In this document: positions 46,501-54,603 of the stretch, piece by piece
Numbering within the stretch: the stretch's first letter is position 1
How the letters are laid out: each line of letters opens with the position of its first letter
DNA from: Pseudoalteromonas lipolytica
GTDB lineage: Bacteria; Pseudomonadota; Gammaproteobacteria; Enterobacterales; Alteromonadaceae
Direction of reading: 5' to 3'
NCBI RefSeq assembly: GCF_001306915.1
Contig: NZ_LJTC01000001.1
Location: forward strand, 362,902 to 426,901
Length of the DNA: 64,000 nucleotides
Position numbers and translations under genes: made by a program
Notes under the pieces: generated by a model
Told to the model about the DNA's origin: nothing
Databases searched by the model: none
What the model saw: the letters and a program-made list of their open reading frames with translations, nothing else

Positions 46501-46656
46501 ATGCCGTTGTTATTTGAAAAAGCAACGCAAGCACAATTCCTTATTCCAATGGCGGTAAGCCTTGGCTTTGGGATTATCTTCGCAACGCTAATCACCTTAC
46601 TATTAGTGCCAGTTAATTACCTATTAATGGAGCGCTTTCAGGGATTTTTTAAGTAG
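43576..46656 (+). CDS. RND efflux permease (AcrB/MexF-like superfamily)
   Basis: 1026 residues with the RND plan: an N-terminal helix (VAANLLLISILLAGLFSV), two large periplasmic loops and two six-helix blocks. Motif LGIVVDDAIVTGENVYTHL is the proton-relay region (DD in helix 4), and the second block has GMLALIGVVVNDSLVLVDF. The sequence FPRIPSETVRAELTFPAGT is typical of the less-studied 'efflux RND permease' branch. The substrate is not predictable. Confidence 0.93.
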   Translation: MIAWFTKNHVAANLLLISILLAGLFSVSTQIPLEVFPSFEADRISVSVTLRGSTPEDVEKGVAIRIEEAVQDLEGVKRITSRSSEGSASVSIEVDTGYDPRELLADIKSRVDAINTFPVDAEKPVVALAQRTREVIAVTVSSEYGEKETLEYAEHVRDDLLRLPEITQVELSGVRDYEIAIEVSQDTLRQYDLRLSDISSAISNSSTDVSAGNLKTEGGDVLIRSKGQAYRKDEFAQVVVKYQADGTIIRLGDIARITDDFEETPVRTRFNGKQAAFIDVYRIGPQSAIEVADAVKNYITEHQSQLPEGFELSFWDDDSEIVKSRIATLTTNAIQGGILVLALLTLFLRPAIAFWVFIGIPVSFMGAFLAMPIFGITLNVMSLFGFILVLGIVVDDAIVTGENVYTHLKTAESGEQAAIRGTQEVATPVTFGVLTTVAAFLPLAFIEGNRGALFAQIPVVVIPVLLFSLIESKFVLPAHLKYLKLRSEKSNPSKLQQFQQRFADGFEHAIMKYYQPLLNVALKNKLATVSLFVGIFFIILTLITSGWTKFIFFPRIPSETVRAELTFPAGTPFEVTNKYIIDMSDKAKELQDKYRDEDGQSVILNILATTGGRGGSSNTGSVRFEITPAEKRESDIGSRELASEWRDLIGIIPGAESVTFRAEFGRSSDPIDVQLSGSSIDTLEAVAEKVKERLATYPTVYEIADSMSDGKDELQIELTEQGLALGLNRVDVSQQVRNSFFGAQVQRIQRGRDDVRVMVRLPIEERRSVADLTDILIKTPTGGTVPLSHVATLVPGQSPSSIYRIDRYRTLNVTADVEKSNTNMTVLQADLKTYLDELMVQYPGVDYSLEGEAKEQRESFGSLAWGLVFVFFIIYALLAIPFKSYMQPLIVMSVIPFGMIGAVMGHWVMGMELTIMSLLGMLALIGVVVNDSLVLVDFINKKREEGGDLLETVKLAGAARFRPVMLTSLTTFIGLMPLLFEKATQAQFLIPMAVSLGFGIIFATLITLLLVPVNYLLMERFQGFFK

Positions 46657-47191
46657 GGGGCGATAGGTTGAAAACATGTGTGTTGGGTAGAGTGAAGTGA
46701 AACCCAACGCACAAGAGCAATCAGCTTTCAGATAAAAAGCTTTAAGTCGATCGTGCGGGTCTTTGAATTTAGATGTAGGCGTGAAATTTATTTCGCGCGG
46801 TATTTCTTAAATAACGGGTAAGTCGTAGGTCGGGCTTAAGCCCGTCAATGTTTGCGATTATGTGTCGCCATAAATGACGACCTACAGTGCTTGACTCATT
46901 AGCTCGTAGGTTGGTTAGAGCAGAGCGAAACCCAACGTTTGAAGCCGTCAGCTATCAGAGAAAAACATACAAGTTAGCGAGTTAGCAAGGGGAAAGAGTA
47001 AAGTTAGATTGTGCCCGCACATTGCTATGGCTAAACCCGGTACTGTAGGCGTGAAATTTATTTCGCGCGGTATTTCTTAAATAACGGGTAAGTCGTAGGT
47101 CGGGCTTTAGCCCGTCAATTAAACGATTATGTGTCGCTATAAATGACGACATCTATATTATAGATATTAAATTGAGGCTAAGGCTGAAGTT
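46657..47191. repeat. Repeat-rich region after the RND operon (copy 3 of the mosaic)
   Basis: No gene. In order: GTTGGGT...ACCCAAC hairpin (46682-46711), heptamer block (46717-46731), GTAGGCGTGAAATTTATTTC at 46775-46800, a hairpin module GTAGGTCG...CGACCTAC with inner CGGGCTTAAGCCCG (46825-46885), GCTCGTAGGTTGGTTAGAGC and CGAAACCCAACG (46903-46937), the long direct-repeat partner 46944-47069, and a second GTAGGTCG hairpin whose right arm is degraded (47095-47150). Confidence 0.85.
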
Positions 47192-47638
47192 GTGACTTTA
47201 GAGTTTAATAAAAAGTTGAATCTAAAAAATATTCAAAACCACTTAATCTTATTACTTCTTGGTTTGGTAGGGTTTTCGATTGCCATTTTAATGCCTTCAA
47301 AAGAGGCATTAGAAGTAAAACGGATTATAGTAATTGTTAGTTTTCCTTTGACGAGTTTATTTTTTGTTGTTTATTTGTTCAGGTTTTTAAGTTGGCCTAA
47401 TACAATAGTCGTTCAAGAGTCATCACTTAAAATAGATAACAACATAATATCATTAGAAAATGTAAGTGATCTATATGTATCTAAATGCGGAGATTTTTTT
47501 AGCCTTTACATTGTAGATAAAAAAAGTAAAAAGGATTTTAAAGAAACTTATGTTACTGAGGCAGGTATAGAAGCTTTACGCCAATGTGAAAAGTTTGAGG
47601 AAGTCGCGGATAATGTTTTCTTGTTGAAAATAACTTAA
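47192..47638 (+). CDS. Hypothetical membrane protein
   Basis: 148 residues from GTG 47192. Two hydrophobic helices (LILLLLGLVGFSIAILM and IIVIVSFPLTSLFFVVYLF) are followed by a soluble part with strands (IVVQESSLKIDNNIISLENV, DLYVSKCGDFFSLYIV) that could form a PH-like fold. AT-rich compared with its neighbours. No family is recognised, and the ribosome-binding site is weak. It is convergent with the 6S RNA gene. Confidence 0.6.
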   Translation: MTLEFNKKLNLKNIQNHLILLLLGLVGFSIAILMPSKEALEVKRIIVIVSFPLTSLFFVVYLFRFLSWPNTIVVQESSLKIDNNIISLENVSDLYVSKCGDFFSLYIVDKKSKKDFKETYVTEAGIEALRQCEKFEEVADNVFLLKIT

Positions 47639-47644
47639 TAAGAG

Positions 47645-47834
47645 TTGGTGTTCCCCAAGTATGCGGTGCCCGGTGTCAGTCCTGAAACCTTGAGGTTTCA
47701 GGGCGGGGATCTGCGGTCTACCGTAGGCTTCTCGGTACATGCCGAGCTTGCACAATAGTAAACGAACAGAAACCCTAACATAAAATTTATCGGCTCAGGG
47801 ACTTAACCAAGCTCCTGCACCCTAGGGAACACCT
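47645..47834 (-). ncRNA. ssrS: 6S RNA
   Basis: About 190 nt on the - strand. The ends pair (GGTGTTCCC with GGGGAACACC). AAGTCCCTGAGCCGATA and AGCTCGGCATG...CCGAGAAGCC match E. coli 6S RNA (AGTCCCCTGAGCCGATA; CATGCTCGG...CCGAGAAGCC). CCTGAAACCT/AGGTTTCAGG makes the lower arm. A TATACT at 47843-47838 is a fitting -10. 6S RNA binds sigma-70 RNA polymerase through a promoter-like bubble in stationary phase. It is divergent from ygfB. Confidence 0.93.
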
Positions 47835-48025
47835 TCAGTATATAAGACAAGTTTCAATCCTTAAACCATAGAATAAAAAAAAGCGGATCGTTCGCGTAGT
47901 TTTTCCCCACCTTTAACTGCTTATTTACTTTTCAGATTGCTTTTTGACCTCAATCATACAATTAATTGGAGTTGCGATTTATCGAGTGGTAGCATGGCGT
48001 TACTTAGCCGAACAAAGAAAAAGTT

Positions 48026-48589
48026 ATGAGCACGTTACCTGATTACCAACAAGCCCAATTGTTATTAGAAAAGAATGAAATTTTTGTCGCACCAGCAGAA
48101 GCCCATGGTGTGATCAGCGGTTTATTAGCCTGTGGCATCAATATCGAAGCCGACGAATACTTAGGTTTATTAAGCGATGTATTTAACGATGGCTTAGCCT
48201 TCAATAAAGATTTAAAAGCATTTTTTGCTGATGTGTATTCTCAGGTTGTTGCCAGCTTTAGCGATGAAGAATTTCAATTTGACCTATTCTTACCAAGCGA
48301 CGACGAAACACTGATCGATTTAGCCAATGGCTTAGTATCTTGGGTATCGGGTTTTATGCTTGGTTTTGGTTTAAAACAAAAAGATTACGGCAAGTTATCA
48401 GCTGATGTGAAAGAAGTGATCAGCGATTTTAGTGAAATTACCCGCCTAGACACCATGTTTGAAGAGACCGAAGAAGACAGCCAAGCACTGCACGAAGTGA
48501 TTGAGTATGTACGTGTTTCTGCGCTGTTATGTTTTGCTGAATTAGGCAAAGAGCCAGCCGATAAAAACCCTAAGAAGACCCTTCACTAA
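48026..48589 (+). CDS. ygfB: YgfB/YecA (UPF0149) family protein
   Basis: 187 residues, all-helical and acidic. VAPAEAHGVISGLLACG is the family signature, and LVSWVSGFMLGFGL lies in the middle. It is the first gene of ygfB-pepP-ubiH-ubiI (20 bp to pepP), the same order as in E. coli. The biochemical role is unclear; in Pseudomonas a YgfB homologue modulates an amidase regulator. Confidence 0.92.
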   Translation: MSTLPDYQQAQLLLEKNEIFVAPAEAHGVISGLLACGINIEADEYLGLLSDVFNDGLAFNKDLKAFFADVYSQVVASFSDEEFQFDLFLPSDDETLIDLANGLVSWVSGFMLGFGLKQKDYGKLSADVKEVISDFSEITRLDTMFEETEEDSQALHEVIEYVRVSALLCFAELGKEPADKNPKKTLH

Positions 48590-48609
48590 TCAAATTACAG
48601 AGGTTTAGC

Positions 48610-49935
48610 ATGTCGTCTATTGCAATCGATAAAGCTGAATTTAAAGCCCGCCGCGAGCGCTTGCTTGCGATGATGGATAAAAATAGCGTGGCTATAATTC
48701 CTGCGGCAGGAGAAGTAACACGTAGCCGTGATACTGAATATGCATTTCGCCAAGACAGTGACTTTTTCTACCTAACTGGGTTTAACGAACCGGATGCGGT
48801 TTTAGTGCTTTGCCCGTCAAGCGATACACCAAGTACGCTGATTTGTCGTAACAAAGATAAACTAGCTGAAATTTGGCATGGCCGAAGAATTGGCTTCGAA
48901 AAAGCTAAATCTGAGTACTTATTCGACGCAACTTGCCCACTTAGTGAACTAGATGAACAATTATTAGATTTGGTGAACGGCCAGCAGATTTTATTTTATG
49001 CACAAGGCACTTACGCAAATTTCGATGCAAAGGTTTGGGATTTATTAAACACCCTTCGCGGCGCACCTAAAAAAGGCTATAAAGCCCCACATACCATTAA
49101 AGATATTCGTGGTTTAGTGCATGAAATGCGTTTGTTTAAATCTGACGCAGAATTAAACATTATGCGTACAGCGTGCGAAATTAGTGCACAAGGCCATATT
49201 CGCGCGATGCAGTTTGCCAAACCTGGCGCAACTGAATATCAATTAGAAGCAGAGCTTCACCACCATTATGCAATGAATGGTGCCCGTCATCCTGCTTATG
49301 GCACGATTGTCGGCAGTGGTGACAACGCCAACATTTTGCACTACACACAAAATGACGCTGAGCTAAAAGATGGCGATTTAGTATTAATTGATTCTGGCTG
49401 TGAACTTGAAGGTTATGCGGCAGATATCACACGAACTTTCCCAATCAATGGCAAGTTTAGCGAACCACAAGCGGCGCTTTACAACATTGTATTAGCAGCT
49501 CAAGAAGCAGCATTCAGCCAAGTAAAGCCGGGCGGTAGTTTATCGAAAGCGAATGAATTAGCCTCAACGGTATTAACGCAAGGGCTTATTGATTTAGGCA
49601 TTTTAACCGGTGAGCTTGATGAGCTAATGGCAAACCAAGCGTGCAAAGCATTTTACATGCATGGCCTTGGCCATTGGTTAGGGTTAGACGTACACGATGT
49701 TGGCGAATATAAGCTTGATGAAAAAGAGCGCGTATTTGAGCCGGGCATGGTGCTCACTATCGAGCCGGGTTTATATATTAGCGAAGATGCAAAAGCACCA
49801 GAGCAATATAAAGGCATCGGTATTCGTATTGAAGATAACTTACTTGTCACTCAAGATGGCCATGAAAACCTGACCATTTCGGTTCCAAAAACCATTAGTG
49901 ACATTGAAGCAGTGATGCAAGCAAGCAAAGGCTAG
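48610..49935 (+). CDS. pepP: Xaa-Pro aminopeptidase
   Basis: 441 residues. The N-terminal domain starts with RRERLLAMMDKNSVAIIPA, and the C-terminal pita-bread fold supplies the metal ligands: LIDSGCELEGYAADITRTF (Asp, Asp), MHGLGHWLGLDVHD (His) and LTIEPGLYIS and GIGIRIEDN (Glu, Glu). Removes N-terminal residues before proline. ubiH follows after 8 bp. Confidence 0.96.
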   Translation: MSSIAIDKAEFKARRERLLAMMDKNSVAIIPAAGEVTRSRDTEYAFRQDSDFFYLTGFNEPDAVLVLCPSSDTPSTLICRNKDKLAEIWHGRRIGFEKAKSEYLFDATCPLSELDEQLLDLVNGQQILFYAQGTYANFDAKVWDLLNTLRGAPKKGYKAPHTIKDIRGLVHEMRLFKSDAELNIMRTACEISAQGHIRAMQFAKPGATEYQLEAELHHHYAMNGARHPAYGTIVGSGDNANILHYTQNDAELKDGDLVLIDSGCELEGYAADITRTFPINGKFSEPQAALYNIVLAAQEAAFSQVKPGGSLSKANELASTVLTQGLIDLGILTGELDELMANQACKAFYMHGLGHWLGLDVHDVGEYKLDEKERVFEPGMVLTIEPGLYISEDAKAPEQYKGIGIRIEDNLLVTQDGHENLTISVPKTISDIEAVMQASKG

Positions 49936-49943
49936 GAGCAAGC

Positions 49944-51110
49944 GTGGCAAAGCAGTTTGATGTTGTCATTATCGGCGGTGGAATGGCGGGTGCAAGTTGT
50001 GCCCTAGGTCTAAAACAGAGCAATAAGCAGTTATCAATCGCTGTAATTGAGGCAAATGAAGTAAGCGCAGACTATCACCCTAGCTTTGATGATAGAAGCA
50101 TTGCGCTTGCTCAACAGTCTGTTCAGTACTTAAAATCAATCAATGCGTTTGATTGCCAAGCGCCATTTGCGGCAGCGATTAAAAAAGTCACTGTATCTGA
50201 TCGTGGTCATTTTGGTAAAACGCATATTGATTGCCAAGAATACGGTCATGATGCCCTTGGTTATGTGGTCGAAGTGAACCCATTTGGGCGCAGCCTTCAT
50301 CAGCAACTTAAGCGTACTGATGTTAGTTTGTTTTGCCCTGATACGGTTGCCAAGCTTGAATACCAAAGCGACTGTGCCAACATCACGCTGAGCTCGGGCG
50401 AGCAGTTAAGCGCAAAGCTTGTGGTGATTGCCGATGGCGCTCATTCGCAAAGCCGTAAACTAGCTAATATTGAGTTTAATACCCGCGCATATCAGCAAGC
50501 GGCGATTATTGCCAACATCGAAGTGGCTGGTGGTCATCATCATCATGCCTTTGAGCGCTTTACTGAGCACGGTCCAATGGCGTTGTTGCCAATGAGTAAT
50601 AACCGATACTCACTGGTGTGGTGCATGGAGCCTGAGCAAATTGAGCACACTATGGCGCTTGAAGACGATGCCTTTTTAGCTGCGTTACAAAAAGCATTTG
50701 GTTACTGCGGCGGCTCATTTAGCAAAGTGGGTATGCGTGCAAGTTATCCGCTTGTGTACGGTAAAGCCGAATCACTGAGCAGCCATCGTACAGTATTAAT
50801 TGGTAATGCAGGGCATGCTATTCATCCAATTGCCGGGCAGGGCTTTAATTTAGGCCTGCGTGATGTGCAATTATTGTGTGATATGGCAAATAGAAGCGAT
50901 CTTGGTGATTACGCCTTTACCCGTTATTACAGCCAAACTCGCAGTAAAGATATTACTACCGTGATGACACTCACAGACAGCCTAGTGCGTTTGTTCTCAA
51001 ACTCATCACGATTGCTCGCGCTTGGTCGCAGCATTGGCCTTTTCTCAATGGATTTATTCTCCTCGTTAAAAAACCCGCTGGCAAAACAGCTTATGGGTCA
51101 GGTAAAGTAA
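49944..51110 (+). CDS. ubiH: 2-polyprenyl-6-methoxyphenol hydroxylase UbiH
   Basis: FAD monooxygenase of aerobic ubiquinone synthesis. 388 residues. The dinucleotide fold VVIIGGGMAGASCALGL, DDRSIALAQQSVQYL, and the FAD site IGNAGHAIHPIAGQGFNLGLRD are clear. It begins at GTG 49944. It lies between pepP and ubiI as in E. coli, which supports the H assignment over other family members. Confidence 0.92.
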   Translation: MAKQFDVVIIGGGMAGASCALGLKQSNKQLSIAVIEANEVSADYHPSFDDRSIALAQQSVQYLKSINAFDCQAPFAAAIKKVTVSDRGHFGKTHIDCQEYGHDALGYVVEVNPFGRSLHQQLKRTDVSLFCPDTVAKLEYQSDCANITLSSGEQLSAKLVVIADGAHSQSRKLANIEFNTRAYQQAAIIANIEVAGGHHHHAFERFTEHGPMALLPMSNNRYSLVWCMEPEQIEHTMALEDDAFLAALQKAFGYCGGSFSKVGMRASYPLVYGKAESLSSHRTVLIGNAGHAIHPIAGQGFNLGLRDVQLLCDMANRSDLGDYAFTRYYSQTRSKDITTVMTLTDSLVRLFSNSSRLLALGRSIGLFSMDLFSSLKNPLAKQLMGQVK

Positions 51111-51121
51111 GGTAAACGGAT

Positions 51122-52288
51122 ATGAAACAAGCACAAGTTTGTATTGTCGGTGGTGGCTGTGTTGGCCTTACGCTAGCACTTGGTTTAGCAAAAGCAGATA
51201 TCAGCGTTGTGGTGATTGATGCGAGTAAAAATCAAACCTTACCGGGTGATGATTATGCACTTCGCGTGAGCGCATTGAGCTTGGCTAGTCAGGGGTTATT
51301 TGAGTCATTAAATGTATGGCCAGAGATCATTAAACAGCGTGCTACACCGTATACCTCGATGGATGTACGTGATCAAGACAGCTTTGGCAAAATTCATTTT
51401 GATCATAACGATCTCGACTTACCGCAGCTCGGTCATATCGTCGAAAACGACATTATTCGATACGCTTTAATTAGCGAACTTGAAAAGCAAAGTAATGCCA
51501 CTTTATTGTTCGAAACCCGCTATCAGCAAATTCATCAAACCGACTCTGATGTGTTTATTACTCTAGAAAGCGGCGAGCCTGTGATTGCTAAATTATTAGT
51601 GGCGGCAGATGGTGCTAACTCGGCTATTCGCAAGCAGTTCAACATGCCAATTACTTTTAAAGATTATGACCATCACGCCATTGTTGCCACGGTTAAAACT
51701 GCCGATGAGCATAACAACACGGCACGCCAAGTGTTTTTACCAACCGGGCCGCTGGCGTTTTTACCCTTGCCAGATAAACACACGCACTCAATTGTATGGT
51801 CAACAAGCCCAGAGCATTGCGACACACTTTTAGCACTTGATGATAGTCACTTTAATAAAGCGGTTATGGCAGCCCTCGATGGCCAATGTGGTTTATGTGA
51901 AGTTCAAAGTGAGCGCATGGCGTTTCCACTTAAGATGCGTTATGCCCAGCAGTGGGTGTCGGGCAAAGTGGTTTTAATGGGCGATGCAGCGCATACTATT
52001 CATCCATTAGCCGGTTTAGGCATGAACCTTGGCCTAAAAGACGCCGCTTATTTAATTGAGCTATTAAGTAATGAGCAAGGCGAGTTTGCAAGTGCACGCA
52101 CGCTGCGTGATTATGAACGTACTCGTAAGCTTGATGCACAAAAACACATAGCTATGATGCAAGGCTTAAAAGAGCTATTTGCAGGCGCTAACCCATTGAA
52201 AAAACTTGTACGTGGTGTGGGTTTAAGCCTAGTTGATAACCTTGGCCCAATTAAACATTTGTTCGCAAAAGAAGCAATTGGTAAATAA
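51122..52288 (+). CDS. ubiI: 2-polyprenylphenol hydroxylase UbiI (VisC)
   Basis: FAD monooxygenase adding the C5 hydroxyl in ubiquinone synthesis. 388 residues. It has VCIVGGGCVGLTLALGL, LRVSALSLASQGLFESLNVW, DYDHHAIVATVKT and MGDAAHTIHPLAGLGMNLGL. The tail FAGANPLKKLVRGVGLSL resembles VisC/UbiI of E. coli (FSGTNPAKKLLRDIGLKL) rather than UbiF. It is the last gene of the operon. Confidence 0.88.
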   Translation: MKQAQVCIVGGGCVGLTLALGLAKADISVVVIDASKNQTLPGDDYALRVSALSLASQGLFESLNVWPEIIKQRATPYTSMDVRDQDSFGKIHFDHNDLDLPQLGHIVENDIIRYALISELEKQSNATLLFETRYQQIHQTDSDVFITLESGEPVIAKLLVAADGANSAIRKQFNMPITFKDYDHHAIVATVKTADEHNNTARQVFLPTGPLAFLPLPDKHTHSIVWSTSPEHCDTLLALDDSHFNKAVMAALDGQCGLCEVQSERMAFPLKMRYAQQWVSGKVVLMGDAAHTIHPLAGLGMNLGLKDAAYLIELLSNEQGEFASARTLRDYERTRKLDAQKHIAMMQGLKELFAGANPLKKLVRGVGLSLVDNLGPIKHLFAKEAIGK

Positions 52289-52316
52289 CACCTAACTAGT
52301 TGTTACTATTTAGTTT

Positions 52317-52350
52317 AAGCCGCAGCTAAGCAATTAGCTGCGGCTTTTTT
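52317..52350 (+). terminator. Terminator of the ygfB-ubiI operon
   Basis: Stem AAGCCGCAGCTA/TAGCTGCGGCTT with loop AGCAAT and six T residues. Confidence 0.93.
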
Positions 52351-52367
52351 GCACTTATATGAACGCA

Positions 52368-52387
52368 AAATGATAGCGCTGTCATTT
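52368..52387. promoter_or_regulatory. LacI-family type operator upstream of the sugar transporter
   Basis: AAATGATAGCGCTGTCATTT is a 20-bp palindrome with a single mismatched pair. The core TGATAGCGCTGTCA fits the TGA-N-AGCGCT-N-TCA form used by LacI-family sugar regulators in alteromonads. It lies about 110 bp before the transporter start, so a sugar-responsive repressor is likely. Confidence 0.7.
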
Positions 52388-52496
52388 TTGTTAGTGTATG
52401 ATTAAATTTTTGTGATTGGTATGGAAATTAAACAGCTCTGTTGGGTTGTATACTAGTTTCCAACCAAATAAAAATAATTAAACTAAGAGAACAATT

Positions 52497-53801
52497 ATGG
52501 AAGCAACGGTTGAGTGTGACAACAACACAAAACAAAGCATCTGGCTGCCAATGATATTGGCCGGCTCAATGTTTTTTATCTTAGGGTGTATAACGTGGCT
52601 TAATGGTGCAATTACACCATTTTTGCAGCAAATGCTTGAGCTTTCGCCGTTACAAGCTTCGTTTATCATCTCTTCTTTTTATATTGCGGTAACAGTTGCC
52701 GGTATCCCATCGGCGATGCTGATCAAGCGCGTTGGTTATAAGAATGGTATGGCGATTGGCTGTGCGATTATGGCTTTATCGGCGCTGATGTATATTCCCG
52801 CTGCGAAACTGCAAATGATCGAAATTTTCTTGTTCGCACAATTAATGATAGGTGTTGGACAAACCGTGCTACAAACCGCTGTTAACCCATACGTGGTGAA
52901 AATGGGCTCTGAGAAATCAGCCGCTGTGCGCGTGTGTATCATGGGCTTATTAAACAAATTTGCGGGTGTTATTGTGCCTGTTATTTTTGCGGCTGTAGTT
53001 GTAAGCGGTGTTGTTGATGGCGCAGGTAAATTATCGCAAGAACAAAAAGACATTATGGCAAATAGCCTTATCATGCCTTATGTGTTGATTGCTGCTTTAA
53101 TCATGTTATTTGCTGCCTTTGCTAAATTTGCACCATTGCCTGACTTAGTGTTTGATGAAGACGAAACATCAAACGGCAAAGGGGAAATTAAAGAAACCCT
53201 AGCACACCCTCACTTAGTTTTAGGTGTGGTGGGTATTGCTTTATATGTTGCTGTTGAAGTTATTGCCGCAGACACCATTGGCTCGTACGCTTTACAAATT
53301 GGCGTTGCTGACTACTCAGTTATGACCTCTTACACCATGGCGTGTATGTTGATTGGTTACGCGATTGGTATTTTGACTATTCCACGCTTTATGAGCCAAC
53401 AAACGGCATTATTAATGTCGGGTATTGCCGGTATTATCACCGTGTTGTTAGTGGTACTTGGTAGCAATGACTCGTTCATTATTTCAAACCTATTATTAGT
53501 GCCATTTGGTGGCCCACAATTACCAGACCCATTGTTATGCATTGCATTATTAGGCTTTGCTAATGCCATGGTTTGGCCTGCAATCTGGCCACTGGCTTTA
53601 GCTGGCTTAGGTCGCTTAACAGGCACTGCATCTGGCTTACTGATCATGGGTATTGCTGGTGGTGCACTCGGCCCATTACTAATCGGCTTAGGAAACGTGG
53701 CAGGCTTAGGCGCACAAGGCGCTTACATTGTGATGATCCCAAGTTATGTATTCATTTTATTCTACGCCTTAAAAGGCCATAAGATGAGAAGCTGGAAATA
53801 A
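52497..53801 (+). CDS. Sugar MFS transporter (FHS family, FucP/GluP/NagP-like)
   Basis: 434 residues with about 12 membrane helices. WLNGAITPFLQQMLELSPLQASF (in two parts: WLNGAITPFLQQM, LELSPLQASF) and GVGQTVLQTAVNPYVVKMG are signatures of the fucose/glucose/galactose:H+ symporter family. The substrate is a hexose or amino sugar in relatives. It is monocistronic, with a LacI-type operator upstream and a terminator downstream. Confidence 0.88.
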   Translation: MEATVECDNNTKQSIWLPMILAGSMFFILGCITWLNGAITPFLQQMLELSPLQASFIISSFYIAVTVAGIPSAMLIKRVGYKNGMAIGCAIMALSALMYIPAAKLQMIEIFLFAQLMIGVGQTVLQTAVNPYVVKMGSEKSAAVRVCIMGLLNKFAGVIVPVIFAAVVVSGVVDGAGKLSQEQKDIMANSLIMPYVLIAALIMLFAAFAKFAPLPDLVFDEDETSNGKGEIKETLAHPHLVLGVVGIALYVAVEVIAADTIGSYALQIGVADYSVMTSYTMACMLIGYAIGILTIPRFMSQQTALLMSGIAGIITVLLVVLGSNDSFIISNLLLVPFGGPQLPDPLLCIALLGFANAMVWPAIWPLALAGLGRLTGTASGLLIMGIAGGALGPLLIGLGNVAGLGAQGAYIVMIPSYVFILFYALKGHKMRSWK

Positions 53802-53829
53802 CCCAGCAAACTAAATTTTCAAGTTAGGC

Positions 53830-53863
53830 AAAGCCGCGGTACGCCCATCACCGCGGCTTTTTT
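53830..53863 (+). terminator. Terminator after the sugar transporter
   Basis: Stem AAAGCCGCGGT/ACCGCGGCTTT and a U-tract. Confidence 0.92.
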
Positions 53864-53871
53864 GTGGGTAA

Positions 53872-54540
53872 ACTAAAGCTATCAGCTTTCAGCCGTCAGC
53901 TATCAGATTGAAAACAAAGTAGCTGAAATGCTCACCTGTAGGCGTGAAACTTATTTCGCGCGATGCTTATCTAAACCACAGAAGCAAGATGTAGGTCGGG
54001 CTTTAGCCCGTCAATGTTAGCGATTATGTGTCGCCATAAATGACGACCTACAGTGCTTGATTCATTAGCTCGTAGGTTGGTTAGAGCGGAGCGAAACCCA
54101 GCGCTTGGAGCCATCAGCTTTCAGTTTGAAAAGTTAGCGAGATAGGAGTTGTAGGAGGCGTTTTAACGCCGAATTCGTAGCAGCGCGTTTACCCCGCGTA
54201 ATTTACTGTTTTTTGTGGTTCAATAATTTTTTGCACAAAGAGAAAACAATGAGAAAAGAATGAGAAAGACCATAAGATTTTGTTGTTTTTCCTCTAAAGC
54301 GCAGCACCTCTTATCCTCTTTGTGATTATTATTTTAAATTATGTTTTCTCTATGTAGCGCGAAGCGCCTCGGTGTACTCTGCGGTTCAATTTTCGGCACA
54401 AAGGAAGACAAGGAGAAGTGAATGAGCAACCCAATAAAACTATTAGTTACTTTCCTCTAAAGCGCAGCGCCTCTTATCCTCTTTGTGAATATCCATTGAA
54501 TTGCGTGATATAAAATCGCGACTACTAACTTGCTAACTCA
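53872..54540. repeat. Repeat-rich region upstream of the TonB receptor terminator (copy 4)
   Basis: No gene in about 670 bp. It holds a heptamer block (53877-53906), a GTAGGCGTGAAA hairpin (53938-53962), the GTAGGTCG/CGACCTAC hairpin module (53991-54051), GCTCGTAGGTTGG with CGAAACCCA (54069-54100), a heptamer remnant (54109-54124), GTTGTAGGAGGCGTTTTAAC (from 54148) and two copies of CCTCTAAAGCGCAGC with CCTCTTATCCTCTTTGTGA (54290-54325 and 54453-54488). The last module recurs at 57226. Confidence 0.85.
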
Positions 54541-54547
54541 CACCCAC

Positions 54548-54581
54548 AAAAAAGCCGTGGGACTTTCATCACACGGCTTTT
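54548..54581 (-). terminator. Terminator after the TonB receptor gene
   Basis: Stem AAAAGCCGTG/CACGGCTTTT; the A-run at its left gives the U-tract for - strand transcription. Confidence 0.85.
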
Positions 54582-54603
54582 GATATTTCGCTAAGTCGTT
54601 TTA

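Noticed and set aside
40371..47191. Composite transposon carrying the RND operon
   Set aside because: The flanking direct repeats are built from the dispersed modules, and there is no transposase or terminal inverted repeat.
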